Origin: Rebecca billardiae RCC1528
Lineage: Eukaryota > Haptophyta
DNA: 64,000 bases
NCBI GenBank assembly: GCA_965240325.2
Contig: OZ251230.1
Coordinates: 1,674,001-1,738,000, forward strand
Direction: 5' to 3'
The position numbers were made by a program, and so were the translations under genes. The notes under the pieces were generated by a model. It was not told where the DNA came from. It searched no databases and saw only the letters and a list, made by a program, of their open reading frames with translations. Positions 41,901 through 51,149 of this stretch are shown here, in pieces; within the stretch, counting starts at the first letter, position 1; the number at the start of each line of letters is the position of its first letter.

Positions 41901-44900
41901 GTGCAGCAGCCCGCCGCCGCCGCTCAGCTCGTCGACGACGAGCGCGTTGCTGCTGCTGGCGTGCAGCGCACCCGCGACCGGAAGCAGCGCATCCTGCGCG
42001 TGGTGCCGCGCGCACTCGAAGAAGAAGCAGAGAATCTCCGGGCAGAAGCGCAGGTTGCCCGCCTCCGCCCACAGGCAGAGGTAGAGCGCCATCTCGTGCA
42101 GCCGCTGCGTGTGCGACGGCGTGCGGTACTTGACGAAGACCACCTTCTTCTTGCGCTCGAAGGACCAGAGTCCAGCAGACGTGTCCAGCCAGCGCTCAAA
42201 GGACTCGAACATGAGCAGGTGCAGCTGCTCCGCCGCGAGGTTCTCGTCGCCGCACGAGGACGTGTGCGACGCCCACAGCTGCAGCAGGTGCTCGTGCTGC
42301 GCGACCACCGACGGGCGCTGGAAGCCGAACAGGCACTGCAGCTGCGCGAAGTGCGCGCGCAGCTCGGCGCGCGCCGAGCGCGAGATCTTGACGCGCGTGC
42401 GGCACGCGTTCACCAGCACGACCGCCGCGCTTGCCGCGCTGCCGGGCACGCCGTACGGCGCCGCGCCCGCGGCCTTGGCGCTCTTGGCGCGCGCCGCGCC
42501 GCCCGTCAGTCGCACCACCGCGCGCGCGGCGACGCGCCAGCCCAGGAAGCCGCGCCGCTTGTCCGCCTTGCTTCGGCCGCCGTGCCGCGAGTGGCGCGCG
42601 GACGCCGCCGCCGCCGAGGTGCGCGAGCCGCGCGAATGGCGCTGCTCGGCGGTCGCGGCGGCCGCCGCGCCGTCCGCCGCGCCGTCCGCCGCGGCGGCCT
42701 CCGCCGCCGCCGCCGCCGCCGCCTCCGCGCGCGACGCCTTGCGCAGCTGCTGCTGCCGCTTGAGCTCGGCGAGCCGCGCCGCCTTGGCGCGCTCGTTGCG
42801 CGTGCGACAGCACAGGACGAGAAGGACAGCCCAGAGCACGAGCGCAAAGACGACGGCGAGGAGCCACGAGAGCGGGTAGCGCGACTCGCACTGGCCCGTG
42901 CGGATGAGCGTGTTGCAGCACTCGCGCCCGCCCGCGATGTCGATCGCCCACGCCTGCAGCACGTGGTTGGCGCGCTGCCGTATCGTGCAGCCGTGGTACC
43001 GCCCGCCGCGGCGCACGTCCACGCACGCGGCCTCGGCGACCGAGCCCTCAAGCAGCGCGCACTGCGCCTCGATCAGCTCCTGCAGCTCGGCGTACGAGTG
43101 GTTCACGAGCACCTTGCACCGCCGCGCCTCGTTCACAGGCTCGAGCAGCCCGAGCTCCGTCGTGTTCACGTAGCCCTCGGCGAGCGGCGCGCACACGCGC
43201 GGCCAGCCGACCGCGGGCACGAGGCACTTTGGCCCCGTCCAGCCGGCCTCGCACCTGCACACGCCCGTCTCGGCGGCGCCCTTCTCGGCCGGCGGCACGC
43301 GCGCGCACGAGCCGTGCTCGCCGCACGTGCTCCCGCGCGGCCGGTCCGGGTCGCACGCGTGGCCGCCCGCGATCACGGGCTTGATGGCCTCGCGGAGCGC
43401 GCCCTCCTCCCACACCTTGTCGCCGTCGCCCCACGCGACGTAGCGCTCCTGGTGCTTCTCGATGTAGTCGGCGGTGGGCAGGTCGTCCGGGTCGCAGTCG
43501 ACCTTGACGCCGCCGCCGCTGCCGTCCTCGTCGCGCTGGTACACGCGCACGTAGTCGATCTCGTAGTCCTCCGGCAGCTCGGCGCAGAGCCGCGCGAGCC
43601 ACTCCCGGTCGTTCACGACGCGGCCGTCCTCTTTCTCCACGAGGCACGTCGTGCACTCGGAGCGCTTGCAGTCCGTGCAGCAGTCGCAGTGGTCCGGGCA
43701 GTCGGCCCAGCCCCACAGAGGGCCGAGGTCGATGTTGAGGATGAGGTACATCGCCTCGTCCGGCATCTTGCGCGGCAGCAGCGTGCCCTCGTCCACGAGC
43801 TCGCCCGTCACCGGGTCGTCGAACGTCATCGGCCGCGGCTTGGTGATGATGGACGCGGGAACGTGATACTGCATCTTGTCGTCGAGAGTGTAGTGCACAA
43901 ACCCGTCGTCGCCCGTGCGCCACTCGCACTGGTACTTGTGCTGCGACTCGAAGTGCGTCGGGCTGAGCATCGTGTTCGCCGAGAGCGCGTCCGTGTGCAG
44001 CCGCTTGCCGTTGGGGAAGTACTCGTCTCCCCAGAACCAGTAGCTGCGGCGCGCGCGGGCGGCGGGCGCGGGCGGAGGGCGGAGGCGTGCAAAGATGGCA
44101 GACACACAAGGCGGCGGTGAGCGCGGCGTGATGTGCGGCCGAGCTGGCGGGAGGCCGCGGCACGCCGGGCACGCCTCGCGACAGCGTCCCACCACGCCCG
44201 CCGTCTCAGCCCCCGCCCCGCCCCCGCCCGCGCGCACGCGCGCCCCCCGCCCGCTGCGCATCGGCCCGCGCCCGCGCCCGCGCGCGCGGCGCGCACTTGA
44301 TCGCGACGTCGTATTCCGTGCCGTAGATGGGGCCCTCTGGGCCGTAGTTCTCCGGGCGCGGGAAGACCTCGTCATAGTACTGCATGCGCGTCGAGCCGTC
44401 GCCCGGGTGGACGAACTCGGCGGGCAGGCAGCCCAGCTTCGGCCGCTCCATCGCGTCCGGGTGCTGGCCCGGACCGAGCTGGACGGACGTCGAGATGAGC
44501 GGCTGCTTGGTCGCTATCAGCTGCATCGTCACGTTGTCGATCGGCGGGCACTCGCCCGAGTCGATGCGGAACTGGTAGTCGAAGGTGAAGTCGCCGGGCA
44601 TCACCTCGACGATGTCGATCTCCGGCGCGCCGCGCCCGTGCTCGAAACCCTCCAGCTCGTCGCACTTGTTCAGCAGCTGCGTGCCGAACTGATTTGCATC
44701 ATGGTTCTTGTTTGCGGGGCACTGCGCACAGCCGCACACGCGCAGGCGGGACGGCCGAGGCGTGCGCGAGAGAGACGCAGAGAGGAAGGGAGAGCGAGGT
44801 GTCAGGCGGCGGCGCGCGGCCGGCGCGCGCCGCGCCGCCCCTTCCGCACCAGCCGCCCCGCCGCGCGCGCGCGCGCGGCGCGTGCGGCGCGGCACCTGGT

Positions 44901-45486
44901 CGAAGTTGAACGGCCAGACGTTGTCGGTGCTCTCCTTGAACGTCGCGCGCCCCAGGTTGCCCATCATCCAGAAGGCGGGCCAGGTGCCGCCGATGTCGCT
45001 CTTGCCCGGCATCTGGGCGGAGAGCTCGATGTACCCCTCCGTGAAGCAGAACTTGTTCCACGACTGGATCATCGCCGACTGGTACGTGCGCTTCAGGTCC
45101 TTGTCGTACGGCGCCGTCCAGTCGTTCTGGTTCACCGTCAGCTTGAGCTTGCCGGCCTCGGTGCGCGCGAGGGTCGAGTTGTACGCGTTGTACTGCATGT
45201 TGGAGAAGATCGGCCCGTTCAGCCCCGTCCACTTCGGGTCGTCGCCGTCGTGGAACGTCCGCCCCTCCACCTCGAACTCGTCGCTGAACACGAGCCGGTA
45301 CTTGGTGCCACGCACCGTGATCTCGCGCGCCTCCTTGGGCGTGTCCGGATCGACGAACTCGTCAGCGTCCCATTTGCCAGGTCGGTCGGCCGCGCTCGCG
45401 CCGAGCACGGCGAGCGCCAGCGCGAGCGCTCGCGCGTGCCTCGGCCCGAGGGCGCGGCCCCTCGCGGCTCGTGGCGGGCCCCCCAT
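32930..45486 (-). CDS. GH16 (KRE6/SKN1)-GT48 beta-1,3-glucan synthase fusion
   Basis: Four exons: 44896-45486, 44297-44721, 36252-44043, 32930-36160 (introns 174, 253 and 91 nt). All junctions keep phase and join conserved blocks; predicted 4,012 aa. Order: signal peptide; GH16 of the KRE6/SKN1 type with intact E231-I-D-I-V-E236 active site; INYWFWGDEYFPNGK; a Cys-rich stretch near 452; EGF-like Cys region (about 571-611); membrane helix about 727-750; FKS1 N-domain (about 904-1015, ALYLCLWAEAGNLRF); a roughly 1,000-residue low-complexity linker with Trp-containing helical repeats; YDDWNELVW near 2031; about six helices; GT48 catalytic region (FTVLIPHYSE near 2491, GHPILGDGKGDNQN near 2907, then across the last intron NQE/GYLEEALK and GGVSKATKGLNLSEDIFAG); C-terminal helices; Ser-rich tail. 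GT48 makes beta-1,3-glucan from UDP-glucose on the cytosolic face. KRE6 proteins are needed for beta-1,6 linkages in yeast. Usual lengths are about 1,900 and 700 aa. Start could be 39 nt upstream. Confidence 0.88.
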
Positions 45487-46861
45487 GTCTGGGCCCCCAC
45501 GCTGATCCCAGCTGCTGCTCGCCAAGCTGCTTGCCCGTGCTGCACGAGCTTCGGCTCGTGAGGTCAGCAGCTTCGTGCATCAACTACTTGAAAACGCGCG
45601 AGACGTTCATCATTTGCTTCTCCACTGACGATTATTGTATCTAGCCTCGGGGATATGATAGGATGCTGGATGAATATGGCAGCCCAATTTTTGGTGTTGC
45701 CAAGACGTGCTATTTTGGACACGCGATCTGATTGGCCTACTCCCGCGCGGGCTGGCAGTGTCATATTGGGATCGGACTCCCCTCAAAACCGTTAACCTCG
45801 TTGAAACGGCCCGATCCCCCGGACTTGCATGAACACCACATCCGGACCGATCCACCCGTCCCAGAAAGCCCATGAGCCCGTCCCGGCTCAGCGGGCTCAT
45901 GACATTCCCCGTTCCATGGAAGGTCATGAGCTCCCGGACACAGTGCGCGCAGGTGCGCCTCGAGGCGAGATGAGCACCAAGGCCCGTCACAGCGCCCGTC
46001 GCGCGCGCTTGACTGCGGCGGCTGAGATGGCTGGAGCGGCGGCGCGTTGCGCTCATCCGCTCAGCCGCCCTCAGTGCACACGTGTAAATAAGCGACCTTC
46101 GGCGCAGCAGACATGTGCCGCCTTGCGGGCCCTCCTCCGCCTGCTAGCGCGGCTCGACTGCAACGGTCGCCAAAGCCAAGCATTGCCTACTGAGTCCGCT
46201 TCTGCCCGCGACACGCGCTCGAATGGCGCCTTGAGCGCGCGCGCATTGGAAACATATACACTCAGGCCCCTCTCTCCCGAGACAGCGCGCGCCTGGCTCC
46301 GCCTCCAGCGTACTGTATCTCGCCTGCCTGAGCTGTGTGCGTCTCTTATTCTTAGTAAACTGTACTCTGTGCGATGAAGCGGTGGCCGGTAGGCGCCTGC
46401 CGGCCTGTTGTTGAAACGCACCCGCTCGGCTAGTGAGAATGGGCGCAGAAGACGCCGGGAAGCCGAGACATGGAGCGCCGGAACTGGAAGGCCGTTTTTA
46501 CTAATCACTCGGAGGTACCCGGTAGTTACCAGACCAGCCCACCTAGGACGCCGCCGTCGCACAGCCCTCGCCTAAGCTACGCGCCACGCGCACGACCAGA
46601 GCGAAGCTGCCCGCGCGGCGGGCGGCCATTTCTTTTCAAATAATGTTTTCGCTGAGTCAGCGGCCGACCCCCGACGGAGCTTGACGTACTGACTGGGCTG
46701 GGACGGGTGGATTGGACTTGAGGAACGCTGCTGTCCGCTGCCAGTGCAGCGTTGACGATCATCAGTGACATCTGGAGCGGCCTCGTGTTCAGCGCACTGC
46801 CACCTGACGAGCGCCGACCGGAGTGCTAGCTTCGCGCCCGGACCCAGCAGCCTCCCGCCCC
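45487..46861. other. upstream region of the glucan synthase, no gene
   Basis: Lies between the glucan synthase start (-) and the PP2C stop (-), so it contains the glucan synthase promoter. Includes a perfect 10 bp stem (CATGAGCCCG at 45871-45880 with 45892-45901) and a full copy of the short dispersed repeat (46319-46364). No exon recognised. Confidence 0.45.
46319..46364 (+). repeat. short dispersed repeat, copy 5 (full length)
   Basis: Runs from CTCGCCTGCCTG to AGTAAACTGTACT; nearly identical to 13017-13064. Confidence 0.85.
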
Positions 46862-48322
46862 TCACTCGACCTCTGCGATCACGACGGTCATGTTGTCCGA
46901 GCCGCGGCCGCCGCGGGTCGCGCTGCGCAGGCACGCGTCGAGGAGCGCCGCGCACACGGACGACGTGGGCGCGGCCGCGCCGAGGCGGCGGCGCTCCGCG
47001 CGCACGCGCTCGAGCGCCGCCTGCGTGGACATGCAGTCCCACACGCCGTCACTCGCCAGCAGCAGCAGGTCGCCGCGCGTGAGCCCGCTCGCGGTGCGCA
47101 CCTCCGGGTACGGCACAAGCACCTGCTCGGCCGCAGGCCTCGGCGCGGCCTTGAACTTGAGCGAGCCGATCGCGCGCGAGCACGCGAGCACGCCGGCGAT
47201 CCGGCCGTGGGCGTCGACGGTGGAGTGCGGCGTGTCCGCGAGGAGGATGCGGCGCTTCTCCTCCGCCAGCGTGGGCCGATGCTCCGTCGTGAGCTCCACC
47301 GTCGCCGCCGCCGCCGCTGACGGCTCCGTGCCGTCAGCCGCTGCCTGTCGCTCAAGAACGCCCCGACATGCGCCAGCGTTGGCGACCGCGACCGAAATGT
47401 CGCCCTCGGTGCCGCGGCGCACGACGGCGCACACGGCGGTCGAGCCGCACTCCCACGCGTTCACCGCCGTCGCGTCGCGGATGCGCGCCGCCATGATCGC
47501 CGTGTCGCCCGCTGCCGCCGCCGCCGCCGCCGCCGGTGCCGCCGCCGCGTCCTGCTGCCAGCCACGCACCGCCCCGGCGGCCGCCGCGCACGCGCGCCGA
47601 GCAACGCCCCGCGCGCGCTCGCGGGCGGGTGCGCCTGCGGCGAGGGCGGCGGCAGCGAGCGCCGTTCCGACGAGCGCGCCGCCGACGAGCGCGAGGGCCG
47701 TTCCCAACGTGCCGCCACCCGCCCGAGAGCTCAACGCGCGTCTGGGGGCAAAGGTGAGAGCGATCGCTGCAGCCATCGCGGCCGCTACTGCGCGCTCCGG
47801 CGCTCGCCTCGGCTCGGCCGGTGGCACCGCTGAGCCGGGGGCGGCCGCGGACGCAGCGGCCTGCACGCACGGGAATGCGCCCTCGGGTCGTGAGAGCGCG
47901 TCCGCCTTCGCCGCCTCGCGCAGCCGCGCGCCCTCCGCCAGCGCCGCGTCCATCGCGACAAACGTGGCCTGCAGCGCGTCGTTCACGTCGCCGAGCTCGG
48001 CGGCCGCCGCGCAGTACGCCTGGCGCATGTGCCGCGCGCAAAAGTCTGCGACGTCTGCGCCACCGTGGCCGTCGAGGACCGCAAAGAACGCCTCGTCCCC
48101 CGCCCGCGACACCGTCGCGTCCAGCGCGTCCTCCTGCGCGCGCCGCCAGCCGCGCACGCGGCAGCCGCCGAGCCGCAGCCAGCCATGCGGCGCGACCACG
48201 TCCAGCACACCGGTCTTGCTGCTGTCCAGCTCGTCGGCGTAGAGCGTCGAGACGGCCTCGCTGCGCGCGCCGCTGCCAGGCAGGCGCGCGCTCGACCACA
48301 GCGCCGCGAACGACTTGGACAT
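46862..48322 (-). CDS. PPM/PP2C-type protein phosphatase
   Basis: 486 aa from Met at 48322 (MSKSFAALW); the frame stays open upstream but that part is compositionally unlike protein. It carries the family's ordered motifs: RAQEDA, FFAVLDGHGGADV (metal-binding Asp and Gly, near residue 82), STAVCAVV, ANAGACRGVL, LTTEHRPTLAEEKRRI, GVLACSRAIGSLKFK, LLLLASDGVWDCMS and the terminal GSDNMTVVIAEVE. It is a Mn/Mg-dependent Ser/Thr phosphatase, length near normal plus an insert. Between the motif around the second Asp and STAVCAVV there is an Ala/Arg-rich insertion with a hydrophobic stretch (TALALVGGALVGTALAAAAL), which could be a membrane helix. No intron needed. Confidence 0.93.
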   Translation of the reverse strand: MSKSFAALWSSARLPGSGARSEAVSTLYADELDSSKTGVLDVVAPHGWLRLGGCRVRGWRRAQEDALDATVSRAGDEAFFAVLDGHGGADVADFCARHMRQAYCAAAAELGDVNDALQATFVAMDAALAEGARLREAAKADALSRPEGAFPCVQAAASAAAPGSAVPPAEPRRAPERAVAAAMAAAIALTFAPRRALSSRAGGGTLGTALALVGGALVGTALAAAALAAGAPARERARGVARRACAAAAGAVRGWQQDAAAAPAAAAAAAAGDTAIMAARIRDATAVNAWECGSTAVCAVVRRGTEGDISVAVANAGACRGVLERQAAADGTEPSAAAAATVELTTEHRPTLAEEKRRILLADTPHSTVDAHGRIAGVLACSRAIGSLKFKAAPRPAAEQVLVPYPEVRTASGLTRGDLLLLASDGVWDCMSTQAALERVRAERRRLGAAAPTSSVCAALLDACLRSATRGGRGSDNMTVVIAEVE

Positions 48323-49846
48323 CAGGGCGACCGTCCAGTAGTGTTTTGGCGGGCAACAATGCCGTGTCGCTCCGGCCTCCGAGCGAACGGGTGGCCCGGC
48401 GCATTTTGCGCGACGATTGAAGACTCTGCGCACCGGCGGGGCGGGTGCCGAGTCCGGGACTGCCGTCAACTTCAGGCTTCAGTTGGGAACTTGGGATGCG
48501 GATCATCCGCCCCTGTGCATGCATGACACGCTGTGGCCCAACGCACCACTCCACGGATGCCCGTGCACGCGCTGATACGGCGGGGTGGTGCACCAGCAGG
48601 GAGAGCCTAGAACGGGTTCGCCTGCGTTCCCACAGATCTGCTCTCCACTTCCGGCGCCGCCGCGCAGCGGCCTATTCGGAGTGCCCCGGTCAGCCACCGC
48701 CATGCGGCGGGACGGTAATGAAGCATCATGCATTTCAGACATGCAATCCGTGGCGGCAATCTCAACACAGGCATGCGGCTGTACGACACGCACGCCGGGC
48801 GACGGAAGTAGAGACCAGCAGGCCAACGACCTTTCTAGGCTCTTTCCTATGGTGCACCACCCAGCCCGGTACAGGCCGGCGCCAGTGCGCAGCCGATCAG
48901 ACCGGGCCGCAGCCGTCGGTCGCATGTGCCCGCCCGAAGAAGTGACATCTTTCCATGACTCGGTGTGTCATCGCCACTCTGCCTGTCAGCCGGCGTGGTG
49001 CCGCGGCGACCTGAGCCGGCTCCGAGGCTCAAACGCGCCCAGGGAATGGGATCGGCCATGACACATAAGGACCTGCCAGGCCTCGACACTCACACGTCGT
49101 TGTTGTTGGAGGCCGGAAGGGTGGACTGGACGTTACAGAAAAGAATACGAAGGAATCAGGAGTGAAAGGGGCACCCGTGGCGTTTCACGCATATGCTTTT
49201 CATTACGACTGGTCATCATTCAAAACGACATCCGCGATTCCGCGGTTTCCGTAATGTTGTCGGCCCGCCTCGGCGAGCGACCAACTTCTACGCCCCGTCA
49301 AACATTATTATCCCCGAAGCACACGATCTACCACACCCACACCCTAATTCTAATTCTACTACCCGATTGGTCACAATTTTACCGCGAATCCGCGCCAAAA
49401 TCCAAGTTCTACTCCGGCAGACGAAATCCGAAAGTGCGTACGCGGGTAAGCCCCTCACGATGATAGGACGGTCACCTGTGGAACGTTTTAACCGCAGATG
49501 ATGTACAGATTAGCTTCCAAATAGCTTGGTTAAAAACGTCCTTACCGAGGCTACGGCGCAAGGACCAGAGATGGTCCTTTGCTACGGCAGACTTACACGA
49601 TGATTAATCAGGGGCCTTAATCAGCTACCTGCTCAATTGGCGAACAGTTCATCTGCTCGGAGATTTCATATGCACCCGCAACGGTAGGCGCGTTTCTCCA
49701 AGATTCTAGATCCAAGAACCCGACTGAGACGACGAGCGAACCCCGGCCAGCCTTTCCCAGTTTGGGCGAGATGCGTCCCGTCTCCGCTCCTGCGCGCTCG
49801 TCGTCGAGCACCGAGGTGAGCTTCGCGGGGTGAAGCCCGCGCCGCG
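48323..49846. other. intergenic, includes a low-GC island
   Basis: No gene recognised. About 49130-49620 is much less GC-rich than its neighbours and has a perfect 8 bp stem (AAGGACCA-GAGA-TGGTCCTT, about 49560-49579) set between two copies of GCTACGGC. Elsewhere the sequence is unremarkable. Confidence 0.4.
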
Positions 49847-50452
49847 ATGCGCCCAAGCTCCAACTGCCCGCCTCACCACTCACTCTGGTTCCTCCCCCCT
49901 CCCCTGGCCCCGCCCTCCCCATCGCAGTCATCGAACCTTGCGACGGCCATCTGCAAGCGCCGCCGAGTTGCGCACGATGATGTGGCCAAGGCGCAGCCAT
50001 CTCCGATACCCGCTGCTGCGGGGCAGCTGGCGGGTAGACGCGTCTGGCGTGGCGATCTGGCGAGCGCACCTGGCTCTGGGCCCACCTCTCGGTCCACTGG
50101 CGGCGCGCTGTCCTGGACTGACTCGCACAGCTCGGACAGCCCCACGTCAGAGGCGGATGCCGCCTTGCTGATCGATGCCACCCTCCGCGAGCACTGCGTT
50201 GGCTTGGCCGCGCATATCGTCTTCTTCTCGATGGTCCCTTCACCGTCCACAGCACACGTCGCGCTCATCAACGCGCTCGGCGCTGAGCTCGCATGCGCAT
50301 CGGATCTGCTCACGCGCCGGCTAATGGAGCGACGGCGCTCGGCTGCGAGTGGGGCCGTGCACACGGCGCCCGTCACAGCTGTCAGGGCGATGTGCCCACG
50401 CTTTCCGCAGCCCACTCTGGCAAGTGTGCCCCCCGTGATCGATGCGCCCTAG
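49847..50452 (+). CDS. hypothetical protein, weak
   Basis: 201-codon open frame with Pro/Ser-rich first half and a more globular second half (DATLREHCVGLAAHIVFFSM, then ALINALGAELACASDLLTRR), predicted helical. The start is uncertain and no family is recognised. Codon use resembles the neighbouring genes. Could be one exon of a larger gene. Confidence 0.35.
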   Translation: MRPSSNCPPHHSLWFLPPPLAPPSPSQSSNLATAICKRRRVAHDDVAKAQPSPIPAAAGQLAGRRVWRGDLASAPGSGPTSRSTGGALSWTDSHSSDSPTSEADAALLIDATLREHCVGLAAHIVFFSMVPSPSTAHVALINALGAELACASDLLTRRLMERRRSAASGAVHTAPVTAVRAMCPRFPQPTLASVPPVIDAP

Positions 50453-51103
50453 GACAACTCTCGTTATGGATACCGCTGTGTCATCGTCGCCGACGCGGCT
50501 GAGCGCGGGCGCAGCGGCGCCGGCTCGGGCGGCAGCCGCTACTCCGGGGCGGCTGCGACCACGGGCGTGGCGCGGCGGCCGTGGACATCACAGATCGCTC
50601 GCCCTCAGGCCACCGCCGACTCAGTTGTACGGAGTCCGCAGCGCTCGGAGTATAGCGCATATTGGTAGCCGCACAATATAGGCTGACGACGAGTGACGGC
50701 GCCGCACTAGTCAGTATAACTAGTATCGTCAGACTGAGCAGTCACTCTGATATTGTGAAGTCAGACGAGCCGGCGAATAATGCGATGTCAAACTCAAAGA
50801 CAAAGACAGACCGGGTACCGTACGGATTCGCGCATCATGTCCGCGGGTGCCGACCATCGTCTGACTGCTTAGTGCGCCAGCTGACTGAGTCAATGACGAT
50901 GAATGACGACACCGTGTCCGACTGACTGAGACTGACTCACTGACTACTGAGTACTGTCGTCACTGAGTACTGAGCGGTAGACGGGTACGCGGGGTGAGTT
51001 AGAGCCGAGGCCCCGAGCGCCGACTCGACTGATCAGTCGTCATCAGTCAAGTCCGCGGCCGGGGCCGAGGCTGCGCGGAGCCGGTGCGCCCAGCACCACC
51101 GGC
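50453..51103. other. intergenic with degenerate ACTGAGT repeats
   Basis: Around 50920-50975 the sequence is made of overlapping GACTGACT/ACTGAGTACT words. No gene seen. The right end is one arm of a hairpin that reaches into the next gene's stop codon. Confidence 0.45.
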
Positions 51104-51149
51104 TCAGTCAAGTCGCCGGGGCCGAGGCTGAGCCGGTGGTGCTGGGCGC
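51086..51149. repeat. 22 bp perfect inverted repeat over a stop codon
   Basis: Arms 51086-51107 (GCGCCCAGCACCACC...) and 51128-51149 with a 20 nt loop. The TGA of the minus-strand gene (51104-51106) lies in one arm and the last coding codons in the loop and other arm, so the mRNA end could fold into a long stable hairpin. Confidence 0.85.
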
